From Kribbella caucasensis (lineage in GTDB: Bacteria > Actinomycetota > Actinomycetes > Propionibacteriales > Kribbellaceae): a DNA stretch of 64,000 nt. The stretch is taken from the NCBI RefSeq assembly GCF_004361855.1, contig NZ_SNWQ01000011.1, positions 62,001 through 126,000 on the forward strand. Reading direction: 5' to 3'. This document shows positions 42,880 through 51,406 of the stretch, one piece after another. Numbering within the stretch: the stretch's first letter is position 1; the number at the start of each line of letters is the position of its first letter. Under the pieces are notes generated by a model. That model had not been told where the DNA came from and searched no databases. It was given only the letters and a program-made list of their open reading frames with translations. A program made the translations under genes and the position numbers.

Positions 42880-44076
42880 ATGGTGTTCTACCGGCAGGTC
42901 GGTCAGGTGCCACCGAAACGGCACACCCAGTTCCGCAAGCCGGACGGTGGGTTGTACTACGAGGAGCTGATGGGCGAGGAGGGGTTCAGCTCGGACTCGT
43001 CACTGCTCTACCACTCCGGCGTGCCGTCCGCGATCGTCGGCTCCCGGGTCTGGGATCTCCCGGACCTGTCGACGACGGCGAACCACCCGCTCACCCCGCG
43101 TCACCTGAAACTGCACGACCTGTTCAAGGAGGGCACCGGGAACAACGTGGTCGAGCAGCGGCGGCTCGTCCTCGGCAACGGTGACGTCCGGATCTCGTAC
43201 GTCGTCGCGGCCGACCCGTCGCCGTACTACCGCAACGCCATCGGCGACGAGTGTGTCTATGTGGAGAAGGGTTCAGCGACCGTCGAGACCGTTTTCGGCG
43301 TGCTCACGGCGGCCGAGGGTGACTATGTGCTGATCCCGCGCGCCACCACCCATCGCTGGCTGCCCGGCGCGGACGGAGTACAGGCCTACTGCATCGAGGC
43401 GAACAGCCACATCGCGCCGCCGAAGCGGTACCTGTCGCGGTACGGGCAGTTCCTCGAGCACTCGCCGTACTGCGAACGGGACCTGCACATGCCGGCCGAG
43501 CCCTTCGTTGTCGAGGGCACCGATGTCGAGGTGCTGGTGAAGCACCGGGGCAACGGGCCGGGCGGGATCGTCGGCACCACGATGACGTATGCGACCCACC
43601 CGTTCGACGTGGTCGGCTGGGACGGGTGCCTGTATCCGTACACCTTCAACGTCAGCGACTACGAGCCGATCACCGGGCGGATCCACCAGCCGCCGCCGGT
43701 GCACCAGGTGTTCGAGGGCAACAACTTCGTCGTCTGCAACTTCGTGCCGCGGAAGGTCGACTACCACCCGCTGTCGGTGCCGGTGCCGTACTACCACTCG
43801 AACGTGGACTCCGACGAGGTGATGTTCTACTGCGGCGGCGACTACGAGGCGCGCAAGGGCTCCGGCATCGGCCTCGGCTCGATCTCCCTGCATCCCGGCG
43901 GGTATGCGCACGGCCCGCAGCCGTCCGCCATCGAGGCCTCCCTCGGCGCCGACCGCTTCGAGGAACTGGCCGTCATGGTCGACACGTTCCGCCCGCTCGA
44001 GCTGGGCGAGGGCGGCGCGGAAGTCGACGACGGCGTCTACGCCTGGACCTGGGCAGGCCGGAGACTGGACACCTGA
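42880..44076 (+). CDS. hmgA: Homogentisate 1,2-dioxygenase
   Basis: This 398-residue cupin-fold iron enzyme opens the ring of homogentisate to maleylacetoacetate. It belongs to the shorter actinobacterial type (MVFYRQVGQVPPKRHTQFRK). Likely iron ligands are H306 and E313 (YYHSNVDSDE) and H344 (GGYAHGPQP), with spacing one or two residues longer than in the human enzyme. The ATG at 42880 follows GAGGGAG. It is divergent from the unknown gene/fahA pair and shares the repeated boxes at 42818-42865. Confidence 0.92.
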   Translation: MVFYRQVGQVPPKRHTQFRKPDGGLYYEELMGEEGFSSDSSLLYHSGVPSAIVGSRVWDLPDLSTTANHPLTPRHLKLHDLFKEGTGNNVVEQRRLVLGNGDVRISYVVAADPSPYYRNAIGDECVYVEKGSATVETVFGVLTAAEGDYVLIPRATTHRWLPGADGVQAYCIEANSHIAPPKRYLSRYGQFLEHSPYCERDLHMPAEPFVVEGTDVEVLVKHRGNGPGGIVGTTMTYATHPFDVVGWDGCLYPYTFNVSDYEPITGRIHQPPPVHQVFEGNNFVVCNFVPRKVDYHPLSVPVPYYHSNVDSDEVMFYCGGDYEARKGSGIGLGSISLHPGGYAHGPQPSAIEASLGADRFEELAVMVDTFRPLELGEGGAEVDDGVYAWTWAGRRLDT

Positions 44077-44088
44077 GACCCTAGGTCC

Positions 44089-44718
44089 ATGACTGACCAC
44101 GCTCCGGTGCAGACGTTTGTCGTCGGCGTCGATCGGGAGGCGGTGTTGCGGCGGCGGGCGAGGGTGCGGCGGGCGCAGCGGATGGGCGCCTGGATCACGG
44201 GTTTGATCGGTGCGCTCGGCATCCTCGGCGCTCTCTACGCGCTGATCGCGTTCCGTGGTGCCGGGCTCTGGCCGTTCGCGTTGCTGCTGATCGCGGCGAT
44301 GGTCCCGCTGGTGCTGAGCGCGGTGCTCGCGTTGCGCCTCGACGCCGACCGGCAGCGCTGGTACGCCGCGACCGAGGTGCAGCCGGTCGCCCTGCGGATG
44401 TCGCCGAAGGGCCTCGAACTCGCCTGCGACGGCGCCTCCTACGCGGTGATCCTGCCCTGGCCGACCGTGCGTGGATTCACCCAGACGAAGATCTTCGGCC
44501 AGTACGTGCTCGACCTGCGCCTCCAGCGAGGCGTCGCGGCGACCACCGCCGGCGTACGCGGGCTCGACCAGCCGGCCGTCCGCTCGATCGTCAAACCGAG
44601 CCCGCTGCTCAAGCCCACCGGCATGTTCCCGGTGAACGCCCTCGACCAGCCGGTCCACGTCATCGACCAAGCCCTGCAGCACTTCTCCGCGGGAAAGACA
44701 GCGATCGTCCGGGCCTAG
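44089..44718 (+). CDS. Hypothetical membrane protein
   Basis: This 209-residue protein has an N-terminal cytoplasmic stretch rich in Arg and two membrane helices (near residues 35-55 and 62-85). A C-terminal cytoplasmic domain of about 120 residues follows (VALRMSPKGLELACDGASYA, then LPWPTVRGF) and resembles PH-like or YcxB-like domains. The function is unknown. It starts 12 nt after hmgA but is probably unrelated to it. Its stop lies inside the hairpin at 44715-44734. Confidence 0.65.
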   Translation: MTDHAPVQTFVVGVDREAVLRRRARVRRAQRMGAWITGLIGALGILGALYALIAFRGAGLWPFALLLIAAMVPLVLSAVLALRLDADRQRWYAATEVQPVALRMSPKGLELACDGASYAVILPWPTVRGFTQTKIFGQYVLDLRLQRGVAATTAGVRGLDQPAVRSIVKPSPLLKPTGMFPVNALDQPVHVIDQALQHFSAGKTAIVRA

Positions 44719-44734
44719 TGCCCCGCGGCACTAG
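44715..44734. terminator. Hairpin holding the stop codons of two convergent genes
   Basis: CTAGTGCC (44715-44722), loop CCGC, GGCACTAG (44727-44734) is a perfect 8-bp stem. The TAG at 44716-44718 ends the plus-strand membrane protein and the same symmetry gives the TAG (44731-44733) of the minus-strand deacetylase. Confidence 0.65.
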
Positions 44735-45504
44735 CAGGGGAGCGCGCGGAAGGTGTAGCCCTGGGCGACGAGGTGGGGGAGGGCTCGGTCGAGGGCGGCG
44801 ACGGTTTCGCTGCGGTCGCCGCCGCCGTCGTGCATCAGGATGATCGCGCCGGGCCGGGCGCCGCGGAGCAGGGCCCGCTCGATCCGGTCGGTGCCGGGCT
44901 TGGACCAGTCCTTCGTGTCGACGTCCCAGAGCACCTGCCGCTGCCCGTACTGCGCGGCTACCGCCGCCACGGACGCGTTCGTGTCCCGGAACGGCGGCCG
45001 GAAACACTTCGACCGGACACCGGACGCGATCTCCTGTCGCAACTGGGCCGCGGACAACTTCGTCAGCTTCGGGTGGTCCCAGGTGTGGTTGCCGATCCGG
45101 TGCCCGGCGCGACGGGTTTGCGCGACCAGTTCGGGGTGCGCCGCAACCTCCCGGCCGAGCACGAAGAACGTCGCCTTCGCGCGGTACTTCGCCAGCACGC
45201 TCAGCACCTTCGGCGTGTAGACCCGCTGCGGTCCGTCGTCGAACGTCAGGTAGATGACCTTGGCGCTGGGATTGAGGTTCCACGTCTCGGGCTTCGCGGT
45301 CCGGTGGTTCTGCCTCCGCGTCGCCTTGGCGGGAGTCCGGTGCTGGAACTGGACCGCGAGCGGGCCGTGCGCGGCCTGGTGGACGGCCGGGATGGTGGCG
45401 GCGGTGTGGTGTTCAGACGGCTTGGCTGCTTGGGCGAGAGCGGCCCCGAAGAGGACCGCGGCGACAAGCAGCAACTTGCCGGGCGGCAAAGTCATGGGCG
45501 GCAT
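44731..45504 (-). CDS. Secreted polysaccharide deacetylase (NodB domain, CE4)
   Basis: This 257-residue secreted enzyme has a signal peptide (KLLLVAAVLFGAALAQA), a basic linker, then a CE4 NodB domain. The catalytic Asp/metal Asp are in TFDDGP, the metal His pair in GNHTWDHP, then RPPF, DVDTKDW and LMHDGG. It should remove acetyl groups from peptidoglycan GlcNAc/MurNAc or chitin oligosaccharides. ATG at 45504 is nearest to GGGAGA; ATG 45495 is an alternative. It is convergent with the membrane protein gene. Confidence 0.9.
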   Translation of the reverse strand: MPPMTLPPGKLLLVAAVLFGAALAQAAKPSEHHTAATIPAVHQAAHGPLAVQFQHRTPAKATRRQNHRTAKPETWNLNPSAKVIYLTFDDGPQRVYTPKVLSVLAKYRAKATFFVLGREVAAHPELVAQTRRAGHRIGNHTWDHPKLTKLSAAQLRQEIASGVRSKCFRPPFRDTNASVAAVAAQYGQRQVLWDVDTKDWSKPGTDRIERALLRGARPGAIILMHDGGGDRSETVAALDRALPHLVAQGYTFRALPC

Positions 45505-45596
45505 CTTCTCCCGCCCGCGGGGCCAACCCGGCTTGCTCGCCCGGTGTGTCGCATATCGTGCTACGGGCCACAACCGACGACGTGTGAGGCGAATCC

Positions 45597-47372
45597 ATGA
45601 ACGACAGCGGCCGGAGTGGTAGCACGGTCCGGCTGAGTGTGCTCGGCACCACCGACCTGCACGGCAACGTGTTCAACTGGGACTACTTCAAGAACGCCGA
45701 GTACGACGACGCCGCGCACAACGACCTCGGCCTGGCCAAGATCTCCACGCTGGTCAAGGAGTTCCGGGCGCAGGCCGTCCCGAACTCGCCGGCACCGCTC
45801 CTGCTCGACGCCGGCGACACGATCCAGGGCACGCCGCTGGCCTACTACTTCGCCAGGATCCAGCCCATCACCGGCGACTCGGTGCAGCCGGGTGACGGCG
45901 TACACCCGATGGCCGCCGCGATGAACGAGATCGGGTACGACGCGGCCGCGCTCGGCAACCACGAGTTCAACTACGGTGTCGACCTGCTGCGGAAGTTCGC
46001 GCGGCAGCTGGATTTCCCGTTGCTCGGAGCGAACGCCCAGGACTGGACCACTGGCCTGCCCGCCTTCCCGCCGTACGTGCTCAGGCGGGTCTCCGTGCGC
46101 GGCGGACACCCGATCACGGTCGGCATCCTCGGGCTGACCAACCCGGGGATCGCGATCTGGGACAAGGCCGAGGTCGAGAACAGGCTCAGGTTCGGTGGCA
46201 TCGTCGAGCAGGCGAAGATCTGGGTTCCGCGGGTCCGCCGGGCCGGGGCGGACGTGGTGATCGTCGCCGCGCACTCCGGTATCGACGTCTCCTCGTCGTA
46301 CGGCGATGCCCTGCCGGTCCCGGAGAACGCATCGGGCCTGATGGCCGAGCAGGTCCCCGGGATCGACGCGGTCCTGGTCGGGCATGCACACCAGGAAGTC
46401 GCCGAGCGGATCGTCACGAACCATCAGACCGGCGAACAGGTGGTGCTGACCGAGCCGTTGAAGTGGGGTATGCGGCTGGCCGTCATCGACCTGGACCTAC
46501 AGACGATCGGCGGCCGCTGGAAGGTGGTCGGCCGGCAGAGTCACGTGCTCAACGCGAACACCGTCGACGCGGACCCCGCGGTCGTCCGGCTGCTGCAGAA
46601 GGACCACGACAAGGTGGTCGAGTACGTCAACTCCAAGATCGGGTCTTGCACCGACGCGATGTCCGCCGCGACCGCCCGCTGGGAGAACACGGCCGCCCTC
46701 GACTTCGTCAACTTCGTCCAGGCCGACACGGTCTCGAAGGCCCTCGCCGGTACGCCGCAAGCCGGGCTCCCCGTGCTCGCGATCGCGGCCCCGTTCAACC
46801 GCGCGGCCGGGATCCCCGCGGGTGACGTCTCGATCCGCGATATCGCCGGGCTGTACGCGTTCGACAACACCCTGCTCGCGGTGACGATGACGGGTGCTCA
46901 GGTGCAGGACTACCTCGAGTTCAGCGCGCAGTACTTCCAGCAGATCGCCGGCACCGGCCCCTTCACCCCCGACCAGCTCACGAACGCGCCGACCCCGACC
47001 GCACCGAACGGGACCCCCGACTACAACTACGACGTCGTCGGCGGCCTGACTTCACCGCTCTCGTACACGATCGACGTCGCCAAGCCCACCGGCTCCCGAA
47101 TCACCGACCTCGCGTACGCCGGCGCCCCGATCGCCCTGGACCAGCAGTTCGTCGTTGCCGTCAACAACTACCGCCAGTCCGGCAGCGGCAACTTCCCCCA
47201 CATCGCCAAGGCCCCGGTCATCTACAACCGCCAACTGGAGATCCGCCAACTGATCATCGACCACGTAACCACCACCGGAACCCTCGACCCCGCCACGGTC
47301 AAGACCACCACGTGGTCCCTGACCTCCAACGGCGCTCCGATCGCGATCGACCAGCGCGCGCCGGTCAGGTGA
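45597..47372 (+). CDS. 5'-nucleotidase / 2',3'-cyclic phosphodiesterase family metallophosphatase
   Basis: This 591-residue protein has the calcineurin-like domain (VLGTTDLHGNVF; LDAGDTIQGTPLAYYF; GNHEFNYG; VAAHSGIDV; GHAHQEV), which holds the two-metal centre. The 5'-nucleotidase C-terminal substrate domain follows (GAQVQDYLEFSAQYF; VAVNNYRQSG). Relatives such as UshA and CpdB are exported, yet here no signal peptide is present, and an in-frame TGA at 45585 excludes a longer N-terminus. It may therefore act inside the cell. Its end overlaps pncA by 8 bp. Confidence 0.88.
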   Translation: MNDSGRSGSTVRLSVLGTTDLHGNVFNWDYFKNAEYDDAAHNDLGLAKISTLVKEFRAQAVPNSPAPLLLDAGDTIQGTPLAYYFARIQPITGDSVQPGDGVHPMAAAMNEIGYDAAALGNHEFNYGVDLLRKFARQLDFPLLGANAQDWTTGLPAFPPYVLRRVSVRGGHPITVGILGLTNPGIAIWDKAEVENRLRFGGIVEQAKIWVPRVRRAGADVVIVAAHSGIDVSSSYGDALPVPENASGLMAEQVPGIDAVLVGHAHQEVAERIVTNHQTGEQVVLTEPLKWGMRLAVIDLDLQTIGGRWKVVGRQSHVLNANTVDADPAVVRLLQKDHDKVVEYVNSKIGSCTDAMSAATARWENTAALDFVNFVQADTVSKALAGTPQAGLPVLAIAAPFNRAAGIPAGDVSIRDIAGLYAFDNTLLAVTMTGAQVQDYLEFSAQYFQQIAGTGPFTPDQLTNAPTPTAPNGTPDYNYDVVGGLTSPLSYTIDVAKPTGSRITDLAYAGAPIALDQQFVVAVNNYRQSGSGNFPHIAKAPVIYNRQLEIRQLIIDHVTTTGTLDPATVKTTTWSLTSNGAPIAIDQRAPVR

Positions 47373-47940
47373 GGTCGACGCCTGCTGTGCGTAGGTCGAC
47401 CAGGGCCTGTTCGGTGCTGGCCGGCGCCACCCCCGCGGTGAGCCCGGTCAGCACCGTAGTACTGAACCCCGCTTCGCGCGCGTCCAGGGCGGTTGCGCGG
47501 ACGCAGAAGTCGGTGGCGATACCGCAGACGTCGACCTGGGTGACGCCCTTCTCGCGCAGCCAGTCGGCCAGGCCGTGCCCGTCCTGCGACTTGCCCTCGA
47601 AGCCGGAGTACGCCGCCGCGTACTCGCCCTTGTCGAAGATCGCGTCGAACGGCTGCGGGTCCAGGTTCGGGTGGAAGCTGACGCCGTCGGTGCCGGCCAC
47701 GCAGTGCCGGGGCCAGGAGTGGACGAAGTCCGGCTGGGTGGAGAAGTGGTCGCCCGGGTCGATGTGGTGGTCCCGGGTGGCGACGACGTACGCGTACTCC
47801 TTGTCGCGGGGATCGTCCTCGTGCCACTTGTGCAGCAGTTGGCCGATCCGGAAGGCCACGTTCGCACCGCCCGTGACGGCGAGGCTGCCGCCTTCACAGA
47901 AGTCGTTCTGAACGTCGACCACGATCAGGGCCCGCGTCAT
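47365..47940 (-). CDS. pncA: Nicotinamidase (PncA-like isochorismatase fold)
   Basis: This 191-residue enzyme hydrolyses nicotinamide to nicotinate for NAD salvage. The catalytic triad is D9 (IVVDVQNDF), the Lys in FDKGEYAAAYSGF and the Cys in GIATDFCVRA. The metal site is in TRDHHIDPGDHFS. The ATG at 47940 follows GAGAGGAG. Its product feeds the nicotinate phosphoribosyltransferase encoded at 60463-61806. It is convergent with the nucleotidase gene. Confidence 0.93.
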   Translation of the reverse strand: MTRALIVVDVQNDFCEGGSLAVTGGANVAFRIGQLLHKWHEDDPRDKEYAYVVATRDHHIDPGDHFSTQPDFVHSWPRHCVAGTDGVSFHPNLDPQPFDAIFDKGEYAAAYSGFEGKSQDGHGLADWLREKGVTQVDVCGIATDFCVRATALDAREAGFSTTVLTGLTAGVAPASTEQALVDLRTAGVDLT

Positions 47941-48046
47941 CGGGTGCTCCTCTCGCCATGCTGGTCTGCTGGACCCACGGTACAAGCAGGAGCCGCGCGC
48001 AGTCCGCATCTCGGGACCACGCGCTGCTCGGCGCAGACGTGAGGTG

Positions 48047-48826
48047 TCAGCCGGCGGTCATCGTGCCTCCGTTGACGCGGACGATCTCGCCCTGCGTGGC
48101 CGTCGTCCGGGCGGAGCAGAGGAAGACGATCGCGGCCGCCACGTCCGCGGCCTCCGGGAAGCGACGGGCCGTGAACCGCTGGGCGATCTGGTCCGCCACC
48201 GGCTTCGGGAGCACCCGGTGTTCGCCGTTCTCCAGGGTGATACCGGGCATGACGATGTTGACCAGTACGCCGTCCGCACCGAGGTCGTGCTGGAGGCTGG
48301 CCACCAATCCGTGCAGCCCGGCCTTGGCCGCGCCGTACGGCCAGGACCCGGCCATCCCGCGCTCCGCCAGATCCGTGGACACCAGGACGACCCGGCCCTG
48401 CTGCGATTCCCTCAGCGCGGGAGCAGCCTGCTGAACGAGGTGGAAGTTGCCCTCGAGGTTGGACCGCAACACCGACACCCAGTAGTCCTCGGGCGCGTCC
48501 TCGATCCGCGTCGGCCGTTCGTCGAAGCCCAGCGAACCCCAGTTGACAGCGTTCCCGACCAGGACGTCGAGCCCGCCCCAGTGACTTGTGGTCGCCGCCA
48601 CGGCCGCCTTGATCGTCTCGGGCTCGCCCAGCGTCATCGGTACGACGAACGCCTCGCCGCCCGCCGCGACCACCGCTTCCGCCACCTCCTCGGCGGCGTC
48701 CTTCCGTGACTGGTAGGTGATCCCGACCCGCGCGCCCTCCCGCGCGAACCCGAGCGCCGTCTCCCGCCCGATCCCCGACGACGCGCCGGTGACCAGCACC
48801 TTCATCCCACGCAAACCCAGTTCCAT
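48047..48826 (-). CDS. Short-chain dehydrogenase/reductase
   Basis: This 259-residue SDR has TGASSGIG for cofactor binding, an altered NNAG motif (VGNAVNWG), a Ser/Thr in LVSTDLA, and the catalytic YGAAK. The C-terminus GEIVRVNGGTMTAG is typical of FabG-like SDRs. The ATG at 48826 follows AGGAG. Two TTAG-N4-CTAA boxes (48847-48879) lie directly upstream, so control by a TetR- or MarR-type repressor encoded elsewhere is expected. Confidence 0.9.
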   Translation of the reverse strand: MELGLRGMKVLVTGASSGIGRETALGFAREGARVGITYQSRKDAAEEVAEAVVAAGGEAFVVPMTLGEPETIKAAVAATTSHWGGLDVLVGNAVNWGSLGFDERPTRIEDAPEDYWVSVLRSNLEGNFHLVQQAAPALRESQQGRVVLVSTDLAERGMAGSWPYGAAKAGLHGLVASLQHDLGADGVLVNIVMPGITLENGEHRVLPKPVADQIAQRFTARRFPEAADVAAAIVFLCSARTTATQGEIVRVNGGTMTAG

Positions 48827-48846
48827 GACCCACTCCTGTGATCTGA

Positions 48847-48879
48847 TTAGCCGTCTAACCAAAGAAGTTAGTCGACTAA
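48847..48879. promoter_or_regulatory. Two TTAG-N4-CTAA operator boxes
   Basis: TTAGCCGTCTAA (48847-48858) and the perfect palindrome TTAGTCGACTAA (48868-48879) are 21 bp apart. They lie upstream of the SDR gene and just after the stop of the carboxyltransferase gene. The form suits TetR/MarR repressors; no such gene is adjacent. Confidence 0.6.
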
Positions 48880-48882
48880 AGA

Positions 48883-50259
48883 TCAATTCACAAGGCGGCT
48901 TGCGCACTCGGCGGCAAGAGCGACCGCCAGAGACTCGGGGGTGTCGTCCGAGGACTCGGGGACTACGTGGTGGACGATGCCGGCCACTCGCAGGGCGGGG
49001 GCGGTGATGTGCTGGGCGTTGGCGAGGTCGGGGGCGTGGGTCGTGTCGCGGTACAGGATGGCGCTGGCGCCTTCGGGTGGGAGCGGCGCGAGCCAGGCGT
49101 TCTCCGCGGCGACGACGGTTGTTGCCGGGAGCAACGCCAGCGCGCCGCCGCCGGTGCCTTGGCCGAGCAGCAGCGAGACGGTCGGGACCCGGAGCGTGCT
49201 CATCGTGGCGATGCATTGGGCGATCTCGCCGGCCAGCCCACCTTCCTCCGCCGCCGCGGACAACTCGGCGCCCGGGGTGTCGATGACAGTGACGAGAGGC
49301 AGACCGAGTTCTTCCGCCAGGCGCATCCCGCGACGGGCTTGCCGAAGCGCGGCCGGTCCGAGTTCGCGAGCGGTCGCACGGTCCTGGCCGACCAGCACAC
49401 ACGGCTGCCCGTCCAGCCGGGTGAGGGCGACGAGGACGCTCGCGTCGGGCTCGGTCAGCCGTACTGTCCCCGAGCATCCATATCGCAAAAGCTCCCGCAC
49501 TCCGGCCCTATCCGTCTGCCGTGTCCTGACCACTGACTCCCACCCGGACCCGTCGACCACCTCGCCCGTACGCCGTACCAGGGCCGGCGTCGTCGCGGGA
49601 TCGACCAGTACGCCGAGCGCCCGGTCGAGCAGGATCGGCAGGTCGGCCGTCTCGACAACTCCATCGATCACGCCATGCGCGGCGAGGTTTTCCGCCGTCT
49701 GCACATCGGACGGGAACGGCGAACTGTGGATCGCCTGATAAACCTTCGGCCCGAGAAAACCGATCAGTGCGCCGGGCTCGGCCACCGTCACATGCCCGAG
49801 CGAACCCCAGGACGCGAACACGCCGCCGGTCGTCGGGTGCCGGAGATGGACCAGATACGGCAGGCCCGCGGCCTTGTGGTCCATCAGCGCACGGGAGATC
49901 CGGACCATCTCGAAGAACGCCGGCGCGCCCTCCTGCATCCGCGTCCCACCCGATGCAGTCGACGCGAGAATCGGCAGTCGTTCGGCGGTCGCGCGTCGTA
50001 CCGCCGCTGTGATCCGGGTGGCGGTGGCGCTGCCGATCGAGCCCGCGAGAAAGCCGAACTCGCTGACCAGAACAGCAACCGGACGGCCCCGCATCAACCC
50101 GCGTCCGGTGATCACCGACTCGTCCGTCCCGGACTTCTGGCCTGCGGCTTCGAGCTGGGCCTGGTACTCCGCGGAGTGGTTGTTCACGTCAACCGGCTGG
50201 TCCCACGACTCGAACGATCCGGTGTCGAGCACCACCTCGGCGAGCTCCCGCGCACTCAC
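48883..50259 (-). CDS. Fused carboxyltransferase (ACC beta+alpha-like), putative malonyl-CoA decarboxylase
   Basis: This 458-residue protein joins a beta-like half (GSFESWD; ASGGTRMQEG; GSLGHVTVAEPGALIGFLGP) to an alpha-like half (VIDTPGAELSAAAEEGGLA; SLLLGQGTGGGALAL). It has no zinc ribbon and no biotin domain, and no biotin carboxylase gene is nearby. That fits an enzyme acting on an acyl-CoA without biotin. The start SARELAEVVLDTGSF also recalls MdcD of malonate decarboxylase. GTG at 50259 overlaps the CoA-transferase stop (GTGA). Acetyl- or propionyl-CoA carboxylase activity is the alternative. Confidence 0.75.
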   Translation of the reverse strand: MSARELAEVVLDTGSFESWDQPVDVNNHSAEYQAQLEAAGQKSGTDESVITGRGLMRGRPVAVLVSEFGFLAGSIGSATATRITAAVRRATAERLPILASTASGGTRMQEGAPAFFEMVRISRALMDHKAAGLPYLVHLRHPTTGGVFASWGSLGHVTVAEPGALIGFLGPKVYQAIHSSPFPSDVQTAENLAAHGVIDGVVETADLPILLDRALGVLVDPATTPALVRRTGEVVDGSGWESVVRTRQTDRAGVRELLRYGCSGTVRLTEPDASVLVALTRLDGQPCVLVGQDRATARELGPAALRQARRGMRLAEELGLPLVTVIDTPGAELSAAAEEGGLAGEIAQCIATMSTLRVPTVSLLLGQGTGGGALALLPATTVVAAENAWLAPLPPEGASAILYRDTTHAPDLANAQHITAPALRVAGIVHHVVPESSDDTPESLAVALAAECASRLVN

Positions 50260-51401
50260 GCCAGCCACTCCCGGATCGCCGCACCGTGCTGGTCGAGAGT
50301 CGGGGGAGCAGCGTGATCGCGTGGTGTGGTCTCGGTGCCGTCGCCCGTGAAGAACCGCAACGGCGGACCGGGCAACCGCAACGATCCGAGCGTCGCGTGG
50401 TCGACGTCGACGAGCAGACCCTGCGACTGCGTCTGCTCCCACTCGTAGACCTCGTCCAGCCGTCGTACCTTGCCGGCCGGGATCCCCGCCTCGGCCAGTC
50501 TCGCCAGCAGGTCCTCGGCCGACCACTCCGCAAACGCCTTCTCCACAACGGAAATCAGCCGGGACCGGTCGGCAACCCGTTGCGTGTTGGTCTCCAGGCC
50601 GGCCGGGTCCAGCCCGAAGGCATCGACGAGTCGTTGCCAGAGGCCCTCGCTTCCGACCGCGACCTGGACCGTCCCGTCGGCGCAGTGGAACAACCCGTAC
50701 GGCGCGATCGACGGATGGTGGTTGCCTTGAGCGACCCCCACTTCGCCGGCCACGGTGTACCGGGTGCCCTGGAACGCGTGGACGCCGACGACGGCCGCGA
50801 GCAACGAGGTCCGGACCACGGTGCCGACGCCGGTGGTCCCGCGTTCGTGGAGTGCCGCGAGAACGCCGTACGCGCCGTACATCCCTGCCAGCAGATCGCC
50901 GATCGGCGTACCGACGCGCTGTGGATCGTCGGGTCCCGAACCGGTGAGCGACATCAGTCCGGCCTCGCCCTGCGCGATCTGGTCGTAGCCGGCCCGGCCG
51001 CCTTCGGGGCCATCGTGGCCGAATCCGGTGATCGACAGGACGATCAGGCGGGGGTTGCGTTCCTTCAGTGCGGCGATGCCCAGGCCGAGGCGTTCGAGGA
51101 CTCCGCTGCGGAAGTTCTCCACCAGCACGTCCGCCCGGTCGACCAGCTTCAGCAGCAGGTCGCGGTCCGCGGTGTCCTTGAGATCGAGGGTGATCGACTC
51201 CTTGTTCCGGTTGGCGGACAGGAAGTACGTCGACTCGTCGCCGGCGAAGGGTGGACCCCAGCCGCGGGTGTCGTCGCCCTTGCCCGGCGCCTCGACCTTG
51301 ATCACCCGGGCGCCCAGATCGCCGAGCATCATCGTCGCGTGCGGTCCGGCCAGGGCTCGCGACAGGTCGACCACGAGCACGCCGCCGAGGGGTCCGGTCA
51401 T
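50256..51401 (-). CDS. CaiB/BaiF family (class III) CoA-transferase
   Basis: This 381-residue CoA-transferase has the family marks VVDLSRALAGPHATMMLGDL, NRNKESI and the active-site Asp in TPIGDLLAGMYGAYG. It lies between a dicarboxylate carrier gene (5 nt upstream) and the carboxyltransferase gene (4-bp overlap). The simplest reading is that it activates the imported acid to its CoA thioester. It is a close paralogue of the enzyme at 6772-7938. The start ATG at 51401 has only a weak ribosome site, in keeping with coupling to the carrier gene. Confidence 0.9.
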   Translation of the reverse strand: MTGPLGGVLVVDLSRALAGPHATMMLGDLGARVIKVEAPGKGDDTRGWGPPFAGDESTYFLSANRNKESITLDLKDTADRDLLLKLVDRADVLVENFRSGVLERLGLGIAALKERNPRLIVLSITGFGHDGPEGGRAGYDQIAQGEAGLMSLTGSGPDDPQRVGTPIGDLLAGMYGAYGVLAALHERGTTGVGTVVRTSLLAAVVGVHAFQGTRYTVAGEVGVAQGNHHPSIAPYGLFHCADGTVQVAVGSEGLWQRLVDAFGLDPAGLETNTQRVADRSRLISVVEKAFAEWSAEDLLARLAEAGIPAGKVRRLDEVYEWEQTQSQGLLVDVDHATLGSLRLPGPPLRFFTGDGTETTPRDHAAPPTLDQHGAAIREWLA

Positions 51402-51406
51402 TCGGC

